DNA of 64,000 nt, taken from assembly GCA_029490685.1 (NCBI GenBank), contig CM055955.1:15223697-15287696 (forward strand). The letters are read 5' to 3'. The notes under the pieces are model-generated. The model had not been told where the DNA came from, did no database searches, and worked only from the letters and a program-made list of their open reading frames with translations. Position 1 is the first letter of the stretch. Each line of letters begins with the position of its first letter. Source of the DNA: Schizonepeta tenuifolia. Taxonomy: Eukaryota > Streptophyta > Magnoliopsida > Lamiales > Lamiaceae. Shown here in pieces: positions 11,320-21,309 of the stretch. The translations under genes were made by a program, and so were the position numbers.

Positions 11320-12525
11320 CCTGGATCACACCTGTCACCACGATTTGAATCGTGCTGCTGCACGGTCGGTATTTTCTGATGTTGCTGCATTTTATTTTGC
11401 CAAGAGATTGATTGGCGAGGCAGTTACTTTGAAGCCAAATGAGATGATGGAAGAGATGCGTAGAGTGTTTGGTATTAACATTCTATACAGTTTCGCTCTC
11501 CGAACGAGAGACATAGTCATAGAGAATATGTATGGCGACCACATCTCGTCGTATTAGAAGATCATGTCGTATCTATATTTGTTGAAGTAGCATAACTCGG
11601 GAATTGTTTATGACTTGGAGATGATCGTCGAGAGCTCGCTATGTCACTTATTTGTGGCGCTCGGACAGAGTATTCGAGCGTTTGATAAGTGTCTATGACC
11701 AGTGCTTGTAGTGGACGGGACCCACCTTAAGGGAAACAACCGAGAAATTTTATTTGTGGTCGTCACGTTGGATGGGAATAACCATGTCTTCCCCCTTGCA
11801 ATTGGCCTTGGTCCCAAGAAGAATGATGAGTCGTGGGTATATTTTCTCTCCAACTTGCACAGATGCTACAACCCTCCAGATGATTTACTGATTGTGTTTG
11901 ACCAGCATTTGAGCATTAGAAATGCAGTTCGAGCCGTCTACCCGAATGCATTCCACGGGTTGTGCTACCACCACCTACAAAAAAATCTCACGCCCTACGG
12001 AAAGCACGTAGCCACTATCTTCCAAGCTGCATCATATTGTAGTCGTCACGAAGAGTTCGACGATTTGTTCTCAAAATTGCATCAAGTGAGCCCCAACGGA
12101 GCTCACAGATGGCTTTCTGATATTGGACCGGAGAGGTGGGCTAAGTGTAAGTGTTCGGTCCGACGCTATAACTTTTTGACCTTCAATTATGTTGAATGTG
12201 TGAACTCTCGTATGCTATGGGCTAGGCGTCTCCCCGTGCACTCGATGATTGAGATGTACCATTTCATTGTAGAGAAATGGACCGATGAGAAGCGAGAAGC
12301 AGCTGCATCGAGAGATCATGAGTTGACAGAGAATGCATTGGAAAAACTTTCTTTATCCGTGCAACACGGTACCCGCCTTACAGCTCAAGATAACACCACC
12401 ACACATGTTTACAGGGTTGAAGAAAGAAATGTTTCTTATAACGTTGATCTACGAACCTGGACATGTACGTGCCGAGCGTGGGATTCGGATTTGATTCCAT
12501 GTCACCATGTTGTTGCTACTATAAG

Positions 12526-12622
12526 GTAACATGTTCAATTACTAAATATTGTTTGTGTATCTTAAATTTTTGAATTAATATCAATTTTTTTTGGTATGTA
12601 ACACAATTGTTTATTTTAACAG
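12526..12622 (+). other. intron in mudrA
   Basis: GTAACATG...TTTTAACAG, 97 bp, T-rich. Removing it joins the SWIM zinc-finger exon (…HHVVATI) to the RRAGSSLSVYDF segment in frame, as expected for a MULE transposase. Confidence 0.75.
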
Positions 12623-13205
12623 GCGTGCAGGTAGCAGTTTGTCTGTGTACGATTTTGTATGTCGTTATTTCAAACAGGAGACATTCAAAGAGACTTATAT
12701 GGAGCACATTAATTCAATACCGCATCCAGATGAGTGAAATGTGCCTCCAGAGATCTCCGCAATCATTTATCTTCCTATGGATGAGGTACGTCAGGCTGGG
12801 TGCCCAATAGATAATCATGCACGATCCGCAGTAGAAAATGTGGTGAGACGTCCCCAAGTGTACGATAGGTGTCATGGAAGGGGCCACAACAAAAAGACTT
12901 GCACAACATCCATCCCATTCAGTGGTGTTGATTTGAATAACCCCCTCTGAAGATACAAAAGAGATCGAGGGAGAACATGTAAGACAAAGGCGTCGGCGAA
13001 AAAAAAAGTGTAGCATTTGTCGTCCTGATGATCATGATGCGAGGAAATGTACATACCGTGAAACATAAATATGTTTTTTGTGGTTTGAAAAATACTTATC
13101 GTGTTATTTGTAGTTAGTTTATTTAATTAAACACGAGTTAATTTGAACTCATTTTGATTGTGTGGTTATTGTTTGAATGCGATTGAAAAGAGCAGGTGAA
13201 AACTC

Positions 13206-13435
13206 TCGGGTTTGCCCACGGTGGCCACGCCCACGGTGGTGGATACCCACGACGGTGCCCACCGTGGAAACCAACGGTGGTGCCCTTCGTGTGTACACAC
13301 GGTGGTGCCCACCGTGGGCAAAAGATTTTTTTCAATCTTGTGCCCAACGATGGACAACTCATGATGGTGCCCATCGTGGGTACCCACGATGGCTCCCACC
13401 ATAGGCACGATGATAAGCAGCCACCGTGGGCATAA
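13206..13435. repeat. MULE motif array B (left arm of central inverted repeat)
   Basis: Dense copies of CCCACGGTGG, CCCACGATGG, CCACCGTGGG and CCATCGTGGG, spaced mostly 12-25 bp apart. Confidence 0.88.
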
Positions 13436-13914
13436 GAACATGAGTCATTTTCATTTTTTTTTCGGTTCCTTCTTCGATTTTGTTGTTTAGTGATTCTATA
13501 ATAGCTTATTTTTCAATTAAAAACTACTTAACAACAAAATCCAAACACCGACACATAACCTTCATCTAATTCATTAGTAAATCAGGTACTTCGTACAAAC
13601 ACTGAAGTTAGTTATACATAACCATTATCAAGAGAATCCCTACATTATACATATAATATATGATACATTTTGTTAATTCAATTCTTACTATTTCAATTAT
13701 GTTACATTTCGTGCAAAACATAACTTATATTATACGTACAATGTTGAGATTCTCTCGATAATGATTATGTATAACTAACTTCAGTGTTTGTACGAAGTAC
13801 CTGATTTACTAATGAATTAGATGAACGTTACGTGTGGGTGTTTGGATTTTGTTGTTAAGCAGAAAATCGAAGAAGGAATCGAAAAAAAAATGAAATTGAC
13901 TCATGTTCTTGTGC

Positions 13915-14146
13915 TCACGGTGGCTTCTCACCGTCGTGCCCACGGTGGGCGCCATCGTGGGTATCCACGAAGGACACCATCATGAATTGTCCATCGTTGG
14001 GCACAAGATTGAAAAAAATCTTTTGCCCACGGTGGGCACCACCGTGGCAACCCACGATGGGCACCACCGTTGGTTGCCCTCCACCGTGGGTACCAGATTT
14101 TCAACCCACGATGGTGACCATCGTGGGCATTGCCACCGTGGACAAA
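13915..14146. repeat. MULE motif array C (right arm of central inverted repeat)
   Basis: This is the inverted counterpart of array B, with the same motif variants (CTCACGGTGG, CCCACGGTGG, CCATCGTGGG, CCACCGTGGG and others). It lies about 140 bp downstream of the ULP1-type gene's stop, as array B lies about 140 bp downstream of mudrA. Confidence 0.88.
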
Positions 14147-14280
14147 CCCGAGAGTGACAATTTCACTTGCTTTTTTCAACCACACTCAACAATATCACTC
14201 TTTATCTTAAAAAAAATTAACACATATCCAAATTAACATAACACATAAACTAAGTTTAAATATTTACAAAAGAAAAGTAT

Positions 14281-17200
14281 TTAGCAATGTTCTTTTCGCC
14301 AATACGAACCCTCTATTGCTAACCAAAATATTTTAGTTGCAATAAAATGCCTATAGTTGGCAATGTATGTATCATCAATTGACACATTACGATGTGTCTC
14401 TGAAGCATTGATGAGACACTGAAGCATTGATGATATACATGCAACTGTAGGGGCTACAATTTGTCCTGTCAGTCTGGATGAATTGCTCCTACTCAGGCAT
14501 CTTAATCAACAATAGAGGATTTTTTAGCTTCTCTCTGGAGCCATTTTGCTCCCAAAAACCTGATACCTACAGCAGTCGCGGTAAAAGATCTGTAACACAC
14601 TGTAATTGCTCCTCGTGTACATTGGTTTCCCTGTGATGGATCATGGTTGAATCATACAATTCGATTGTCCAATCCTTCAGACAAATGCATATTGTGACCC
14701 AATGATTCGCCCCCACAATTGCATACTGTAATGACCTGTACATGAGAAGAACCAATTAAAATATAATTAAAATATAGCAAACTAGAAAATAAAATATTTA
14801 CTTTAAAATGTAATTAACTTACATGTTTAGCATTCCACCAAGCCACGACATCGGGGCTTTCTATGCCATCAATCATTTGTATAAGATACTGAGGTACTTG
14901 CCAATGATGACACATTTTAATCCCTTTCCCAGGTTTCTTTCTCCTCCCAGTAGTAGCATCAAGAGGTACAACTTATTCCACTCATTGTTCAGATGGTTCT
15001 AGTATTACAACAAAGATTGACATAAATTGAAGAGTACATTAATATAATCAATATTTACATTACTCGAAGATAAATACTTACAAATAAGTGAGTGCCGACT
15101 ACAATAGTGGTTGCCTCACATACTCTATTAGCTGTCAACCGATCAAAAAATTCCACCTTGTGTCGCATGTAGATAAGGTACAGATCCATCTCCTGTAGTG
15201 TTATTTATATTGTTTGTTAATAAATATTATTATTACAAATAAGTTTTAAATTATTGTAACAAAGATAGAATTGTACCTCTGCCACATCATTTGCCGACTA
15301 TCCTCCAGATGCTCGAAAACAGATTGTACAACCTTGTGGCCAATCGACTGAATTGTGACCGTAGCATCGCTTCCTGATTGTCTATGCTTCTTGTACATAG
15401 ATTTTAACCTTTTCACGTTCTTTGGAGTCATGGCCACATAAAGCGTCTTCAAAGCGGCAAACAGTTTCGTCTTACGACGACCTTAAACCTCAGTCTTGCT
15501 CCACCAATTCATAATCAAACTCATGAGACTCCACAGAGGATGACAGCCACTGAATGCCCACGGGTGACACTGACTGTCTAAGCTGCTCATGTGTGGTGTC
15601 CTCAACAGTAGGAAAAAATGGCTGCTCCTGTCGGTACTCAAGCTGGTAGGGAATTTGCTGCTCATGTGGGGTGTACTCGTCAGTAGGAGTTGAAGTAGTA
15701 GGAATCTGCTAATCATACTGAATGTGATTGCTGCTGCCGTCACCTGGAAACACTGAGTGCTGCTGCCAGATAGAAGGTTGAAACATCGGAGGCTGGTACG
15801 TCGGAGGGTCGTATTGATGCAGCAGTCTAGTGCTATAGCGGAAAAACATCAGCTGGTGATGCTGGTAGGCAGGCTGATACCCCACTGCTGCATTGGTGGC
15901 TCGTTTTGGTGGGGATAAGGTCAAACGACTGCCCTAACAGGTGGTGCATCGGCTGCTCGGTACGCTCAGGGATGTGAGGAGAGTGGTGACTATGCGACTG
16001 TGCTTGTCCCTGTAGAGCTGCAGCTGCAGAGTGACAAGTCAGGTTCGGAATCCTTCTGTGTCTGCTAGAAACCTCTGCAGAGTGACGGTGTGGCTCAGGG
16101 CTCCTCCTGTAGCTCCCAACAGACTGCTGTGGAGGGCTCCTATATCGTCTGTGCCTCGGACCGAAATACTCCTTCACTTGAGTAAAGAGCTTCCGGGAAA
16201 AGGTAGCAAAGAAGCTCTTGTCAGACTCGTCCATCAAGACCGCCCTTAGCCGACGATCGATGTAGTCGTCTCTGTCGTCCTTCGCGTGGGCAGGACAAGG
16301 ACGTCCGTGGACACAACACACTATGTCTTCGGGTCTCTCCTAATAGACCGGCTCTGCTGTCTCAGTTGTATGTACTTGTAGTGGGGTGCTCTGTCGGCGT
16401 CGTTTTGAGATTTTCTGTGCCGATGAGGTCGGTTTAATTATTTTCCCCACAACCTCCGCAGCCTTCACCAATTTCCCCTTCTTTTTCACCTTCTTTTTCG
16501 GGGAAACCTCTTCTGTATTCTTCTCTATTAATTTTTTCGGAGGTTCCTAGTGTACATGATACACCGAGTCAAGACTGAACCAATACAGCTCCATAGTGTC
16601 TTCTACGAGAATATGCATCGGGATATTTATGACAAGACCCTAAACAAGTTATGTAAAATTATTATTAGATCACAAATTAAACATGTAATATAAATGATAA
16701 AATATTATAAAAATAAAGGCACGTACTTTTCTCTCGAAGAACGTGCTGAAATCTTCCTTGAGGAGTCTCGTAGTCCTCATAAAACATCGAGGAACTCTAA
16801 CGGCGGCTGCTCGGATTCCACAATACTCTCCCAACCGTGGAATACACTCGTAAGACCAAATTTGTAAAATCCAAACCGATCCGTAAAAGTGATAAGTTGA
16901 TATGTCAACTTGGTTGGGTTTCTTGGAGGTGTTGTTTATGTAGTAAGTGAATGCCTGATATGTGTAATCACCCCAAGGAAACTGTTCCCAACGTTTCGGA
17001 TCCTCAACTAATGCCTATGCTCATTCCTCGACCTCCATATTACAGTCCCGATAAAGGAGAAATAAGTAATAAACCAAGAGCTTGGCTACCTTCACATAGT
17101 CTGCAAGGTCGTTTTCCAACTGTAAATCTTTGAACATATCGCGCATCTCTATGACTTTAGTTTTGCGGCCTTTGAATACTCTATGGAAAAGACTGTCAGA

Positions 17201-17562
17201 CCGGAGGAGATGTCTCTTATTTGGAACCACGTCTCATCTGGGGGGATCTCAGGACCCGTCACCTGACGGGCCAATAAGTGATGCATGGCACTGTTTGTAC
17301 TTCCAATTCTATGTTTAATGTAACGACCAACAATTTCTGCCGTAAATTCATCAAAAACTTCTTGATACCGTACTGGATTGCGCGTAAAGTGCCGAAATAC
17401 CTTCATTATTTCTTTAAATACGGTCTCACGACAATATATATTTATTAATTTATTATGATGATGCAATTCAGGTATCATCCAATCACAATCGGGCTGCAAT
17501 ATAAACACACAAACCATAAAGAAAGAAGTTCGATTGCTCAAACCAACAAAATCACAAAACAC
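14281..17562 (-). pseudogene. DUF1985 / ULP1 (C48) protease gene of the MULE, decayed
   Basis: Read on the minus strand. The first recognisable part (17562-17149) is a DUF1985-like region (VFKEIMKVFRHFTRNP, TNSAMHHLLARQVTG, PPDETWFQIRD). It continues at 17230-16740 with SYECIPRLGEYCGIR and KEDFSTFFERK. A Lys-rich and then a Ser/Pro/His-rich linker follows (16640-15480). The C-terminal C48 peptidase region is split by likely introns: EMDLYLIYMRHKVEFFDRL near 15190, then the segment with the catalytic His in NHWVTI (codon 14702-14704) and Asp in LYDS (14651-14653), ending at TAA 14281-14283. The nucleophile Cys motif is not visible where expected, and the frame is interrupted several times. Active relatives remove SUMO-like modifiers; this copy looks dead. 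Its function in MULE biology is not established. Confidence 0.8.
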
Positions 17563-17581
17563 AAACCCTATAAAACAATCT

Positions 17582-17700
17582 CAGGTCAACCCACAACTGG
17601 GCAACCCACGACGGGGTCGCCTACGATAAGGCTGCCCATGATGCGGCTACCCACGATGGGTGCTATCGTGGGTACAAAAACACCCACCGTAGGCAGCCTG
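17582..17700. repeat. MULE motif array D, right subterminal
   Basis: Weaker copies of the same motif: CCCACAACTGG, CCCACGACGGGG, CCTACGATAAGG, CCCATGATGCGG, CCCACGATGGG, TATCGTGGG, CCCACCGTAGG. It lies just 5' of the minus-strand ULP1-type gene, mirroring array A 5' of mudrA. Confidence 0.75.
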
Positions 17701-18014
17701 TTTCTCACCTTCAAACCCCAATTTTTATCAACAAATCTTAGATATAACACTTCTAATGCTCATAAAATCATGTACATTGTTCTCATATTCAATAAATCGA
17801 ACATAAACACACACTTAGAAGCATACATTTTTCAAATCCAAAATTCAAGTTCGTGTGGAATTTTAGCACTAACCGGTGGTTTGTTGTCGACGAGTGGTAC
17901 TTCCTCCTCGCCGGAGGTAGATATTGACGCTGTTGACTCCCCATCATGGTTGGATTGGTTACTCATTGTTGGCGTGTGAGTGTGTGTGTACCGTCGTGTG
18001 TGTGTAGACCGTTG

Positions 18015-18020
<6 letters not shown>

Positions 18021-18054
<34 letters not shown>
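18021..18054. repeat. (GA)17 microsatellite
   Basis: Uninterrupted GA dinucleotides inside the right end of the MULE. Confidence 0.97.
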
Positions 18055-18058
<4 letters not shown>

Positions 18059-18139
18059 TGTGTGGTGGGGTGGGGTAGTGGGGAACCCATAATAGATAGG
18101 GTTTTTTTAATTTTGTTTGTCCTTTCTTATTTATTTATT

Positions 18140-18255
18140 AAAAGTAAGTGTATTTTAGTCTTTTAAGTGATTTTGGTATAGAAAATTTATACTCTAATAA
18201 AAGAGTGCAAAAAACTGCTAATCTTTTATCAAAAGGTATTTAAAAAGAGTTTGCC
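18140..18255 (-). repeat. right terminal inverted repeat of the MULE
   Basis: The inverted partner of 9451-9570 (see there). The outer end, read inward on the minus strand, is GGCAAACTCTTTTTAAATACC. Confidence 0.8.
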
Positions 18256-18264
18256 AAAACAAAA
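18256..18264. repeat. right target-site duplication of the MULE
   Basis: AAAACAAAA, 8 of 9 identical to 9442-9450. Confidence 0.65.
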
Positions 18265-18535
18265 ATCTAAAGTAAAAACCACAAAAAAATCCAACCCAGT
18301 TGTGTGGTGAAACTGAAAATTCAATAGGACTCAATTTTAATTTTTCCCAAACAATTGCGGCGATCAAGGAAATAGGTCGAATTACAGGGGGCACCGGTGA
18401 TATTTCACATTACCTCAAACATTCGTATCCTCTCAACCTCAGAAAAACAAACTCATATAAAAAAACAAAATAATCGAAGAAAATTCGAAGAAAATAAAAT
18501 CCGGAGGAAGAAATCAAGCACCACAGTAGCCAACA

Positions 18536-19084
18536 ATGGCGACTCTACCACCTTCAACTCTCCAACTATCGAAACCGAATCCAGCGTTCCCATATTCACC
18601 ACGGCCGCACCATCCACTCAAACTCCACGCGCCGCCACGCGCCGCCCCGGAAGACTCCTCCGAGCCCGCGCCGGCATCCGACCAGGACGACAGCTTCGAG
18701 AGCCGCCTCTCGCAAGTCCGCCTCCGAAACCGCAGCGGAACCGGCAAGAAAGCCGAGGCGCGGAAGAGCCGGAAGGGGAAGAAAACCGGGTCGAGTTCCG
18801 GGTCGAGCGTGTTCCTGCCGCCCGTACCGTTAAAAGAGCCAAAGTCGGAAGGTCTGAACGTGGAATTCGGGTTCAGCCCGTATTCGGAGCGGGTCAACGG
18901 GAGGATTGCGATTCTGGGACTAACCGCTTTGTTTTTGGTGGAGCTGGCGACGGGTCAGGGAGTGCTCAACTATCACACTCCTTCCATTGTTTTCCTTCAG
19001 ATTTATTTTGTGGCGGCTGTTTCTGCTGTCTATGTCAAGTATGAGAAAGAAAAGATTAGTGTATGGCCTCAATCTGACAAATGA
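18536..19084 (+). CDS. plastid LHC-like (chlorophyll a/b-binding fold) small membrane protein
   Basis: A single-exon, 182-residue protein. The start ATG at 18536 has the plant-like context ACAATGGCG. The first ~45 residues are rich in Ser, Pro, Ala and basic residues with few acids, like a chloroplast transit peptide. A charged, low-complexity region follows (about 50-90). The conserved part starts near residue 108 (LNVEFGFSPYSERVNGRIAILG) and contains the E-x-x-N-G-R-x-A motif (residues 118-125) typical of the first helix of LHC/ELIP-type proteins, where Glu and Asn ligate chlorophyll. Two hydrophobic helices are predicted by eye, about 122-140 and 150-168, with a basic C-terminus. I infer a thylakoid protein of the LHC-like superfamily; I cannot name the exact family. 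It is convergent with the DUF936 gene, with 214 bp between stop codons, and its start lies 272 bp from the MULE end. Confidence 0.8.
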   Translation: MATLPPSTLQLSKPNPAFPYSPRPHHPLKLHAPPRAAPEDSSEPAPASDQDDSFESRLSQVRLRNRSGTGKKAEARKSRKGKKTGSSSGSSVFLPPVPLKEPKSEGLNVEFGFSPYSERVNGRIAILGLTALFLVELATGQGVLNYHTPSIVFLQIYFVAAVSAVYVKYEKEKISVWPQSDK

Positions 19085-19298
19085 TGGAGCCTTCGAATTT
19101 CATGTATTGTGCTTAATTGATTGTTCTGAGTTTAGAATTTGTGCAGTTTTTTGTTTCTGTTATACAAGTATTGGTGCTAATTTATGTTTACATGAATTGC
19201 TTTGAAATGTCTAAAAGGAGGTTGCTGAACAAGCGTATTATTAAAAATGTAGTCTTTCACAAAGTAATCAATCAAATGATGCCCTATTGATTCCAAAC

Positions 19299-21309
19299 TC
19301 AGGGATTCTTCATCTTAATTCTCAGCTTTCTAGCTATGATTGCAGCTCTAGGATGCACCGGCCTTTTGTTTGGATCACTCTGTTCCACTTCTACCCAGTT
19401 TATCACTTTCAGTATAAGAGACTGAGGAACTTTCTGAGCATCTGCTTCTGCTGTTCCTTTGGATTTTCTCGTTCCTTTCTCCAATGCCTTGTCCAAGAAT
19501 TCCATGAACCAGTTGCCTGCCTCGTTTTCAATCTGCTTCCCCAGTCTGATGGAGCTCGACAAACCGCAACAGGAAACCGGTTTTTTGTTTTCGTCGTTCT
19601 CACAAGCTGCTTCGGAGGATCCCTTTGTCTTCTGGTTCAGAGCTGATGATGATCTTAAATGCTTCCCCAATACTGACTTTTGGTCGCCCGAGATGGGCTT
19701 GGCTCTTCTTTTGGATGGAACAGAGTCTGAGCCTTGTTGATGATGATGGTCCATACTCATAGAGTTGGGGACTATTTCATTCAACACTGAACTTTCTTCT
19801 TCTCTTGATTCTGCATTTGATCTCTTGGCTGTTTCGCTGGCAGAAGTTGCTGCTTGAATGGATGTCATTTCTGCCACTACTTGCAGAATTTGAGTGTGAA
19901 AGTCGAGGAATTGATCGAAGCAGGATGCTGGGGAATCTATCTTGGCCTTTTTTGTCAAGTTTGAAAATATCCTACAAGCAATGGAAGTGAGATGAGCAAT
20001 AATAAAGCAAGATTTATACTACAAAAGAAGGATGTTTCTGTATAAAAAGTCTTTACTTGAGAGAGCGAACGAGATTCTCAGTTGCTGATGCGTCTCTTAG
20101 TGCTTGAAGTGCAATCTTCTGCGCTGTTTCTCGCTGTTGCACGGCTTCCTAAATTCATTAAACCAAAGAGAGATTAGCACTAAAAAACATAATTTCAAGA
20201 AATGTTTGAAGGAATATTCTGATTTCTACCTTTCCAAGAATGCTGAGCTTTCCAGGCAAATTCATGTGAAGACTTGTGTTGATGGAGGTTGAATCAGTAG
20301 ATGGCATTTGAGAGTGTGAGCTCATCTTTGGCTTCGAGTGACTCTCGGAATTGCCGCCGGCGGGAGAAGATGCTGCGGCAATCCCACTCCTCAACGCTGG
20401 AGGAGGAGTCGAACTCTTTCTCTCCTGAAAAAGACAAGACACAATTACAATCAGCAACAATGGCTTCTACTACACGAGGCAAAAACGCCCGCTCCGAATT
20501 GCACAGAGCAAAGGTGTACCTACAGCTATGTTGAAGGGACTCTTGGAAATCCGTTGCTCTCTGTCGCAAACGCTCCTGCTTCGAGAATACCTCGACGCGG
20601 AAGGCGTCACCACGCAGCTCTTCCGAATCATCGGCGACTCGCCCTTCGCCTCCACCATTTTAGAAAGGAGAGCGCCGCCGGCGGACGACCTCACGGCGCT
20701 CCCATCCCTCATCGCCTTCCCTCTAATCGCCGGCGACATCGGGAAATTCCCGGAGAATTTCACCGCGCTTGGCGGCCTCTCCTTCACCGGCGTACATTGA
20801 TCGAAATCCAGTGGAACCGGCTTCAAAATCCGCGGCGATTCACCGCCGTCGCCACCGTTGGGTGCCGTATCCCACGACGCCCTTTTAGGAACGGAGAATT
20901 TGGCCATACTCTTGTGGTGGTCGGTCCTCTCGCCCTTGGCTCTGAGGCCCATGAGCGGCTCCGGCGTCCCCACCAGCGGGTGGCGACCCGGGAGGGGCTT
21001 GGCGCCCTTGACGACCGGAACGGGCGATCCCGGCTCCAGCCTGTCGACGTAGATGAACTGCCCCAACTGCATCTTGTTGCTCATCACGAGATCGTCTTGG
21101 TCGAACGGAAGGCTGACGTAGATCGAATGCGAGGAGTCGGAAACCTTGATGTAGAAACCGTGTTTGGGTAGGAGATTTTTCTCGTCGAGATCGGCCGGCA
21201 CGATGTCGGTGACCTGCACGAGCGAGCTCCGGTGCTCGCTGGTCGGCTTCACCCCTGTGTTCATCCCGTCCAACAGCTTCAACAGAATCCCCGGTGCCAA
21301 GGCCGCCAT
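19299..21309 (-). CDS. DUF936 family protein (CORD-like), four exons
   Basis: Exons on the minus strand: 21309-20524, 20424-20230, 20148-20057 and 19971-19299. All introns are GT...AG and the total is 1746 nt, exactly 582 codons, giving 581 residues. The N-terminus (MAALAPGILLKLLDGMNTGV, then QVTDIVPADLDEKNLLPKHG and the DRLEPGSPVPVVKGAKPLPG block) is the diagnostic DUF936 start. A Ser/Pro/Arg-rich middle and a helical C-terminal part (EAVQQRETAQKIALQALRDA and KVINWVEVEQSD) follow. Plant DUF936 proteins include the CORD group that disorganises cortical microtubules, so a microtubule-associated role is likely but inferred from family. I start at 21309 because the family begins with MA(A/T)LAPG; an in-frame ATG at 21351 would add 14 residues. 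Confidence 0.9.

Larger units (their letters stand above)
10388..13068 (+). pseudogene. mudrA: mudrA-type MULE transposase, decayed
   Basis: The probable start is the ATG at 10388. The N-terminal region runs to about 10560, then changes frame. Next comes VYVDYSGSS, a Glu/Asp-rich segment (10765-10860) and the MuDR DNA-binding region (ELELGALFRSKKELRITVEMY) with stops at 11067-11069 and around 11155. A 26-bp tandem duplication at 11268-11319 shifts the frame. The MULE transposase core is open from 11702 to 12525 (VVDGTHLKGN, IVFDQH, a C-x-x-H region) and ends in a SWIM zinc finger (CTCRAWDSDLIPCHH). A 97-bp intron (12526-12622, GT...AG) splits the Arg codon after the SWIM motif. After a TGA at 12735-12737 the frame reaches a CCHC knuckle whose first Cys is Tyr (YDRCHGRGHNKKTC). 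One more frame change leads to a second knuckle (CSICRRPDDHDARKC) and the stop at 13066-13068. Confidence 0.88.
13171..14190. repeat. large inverted repeat between the two MULE genes
   Basis: The arms are about 13171-13678 and 13712-14190, with a spacer of about 33 bp. The arms match along their length, including CGGGTTTGYCCACGGTGG at the outer side, TCATTTTTTTTTCG in the middle, and TTCATCTAATTCATTAGTAA and CAGGTACTTCGTACAAACAC towards the centre. Small indels exist. It lies exactly between the 3' ends of the convergent mudrA and ULP1-type genes. Several apparent frames in here are artefacts of the repeats. Confidence 0.92.
9451..18255. mobile_element. Mutator-like element (MULE) carrying mudrA and a ULP1-type gene
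   Basis: The ends are defined by about 115-bp imperfect terminal inverted repeats and by flanking 9-mers AAAACAAGA (9442-9450) and AAAACAAAA (18256-18264), which match at 8 of 9 positions; 9 bp is the MULE duplication length. Inside are a mudrA-type transposase (+), a large central inverted repeat, and a DUF1985/ULP1-protease gene (-), so the two genes converge. ULP1-carrying MULEs are known in plants (Kaonashi-type). Both genes have stops and frameshifts, so this is a decayed copy. The outermost few bases are less certain than the TIR itself. Confidence 0.85.

Noticed and set aside
13138..13441. Several overlapping frames with His, Gly and Trp-rich peptides
   Set aside because: They arise from CCCACGGTGG repeats in every frame and both strands; none has a coherent start or domain.
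13206..14146. CRISPR-like appearance of spaced short repeats
   Set aside because: The repeats are degenerate, occur in both orientations with irregular spacing, and lie in a plant transposon.
20338..21171. Open frame (277 codons) on the plus strand
   Set aside because: It lies opposite exons 1-2 of the DUF936 gene, ignores the intron, and has an Arg-rich composition with no known domain.
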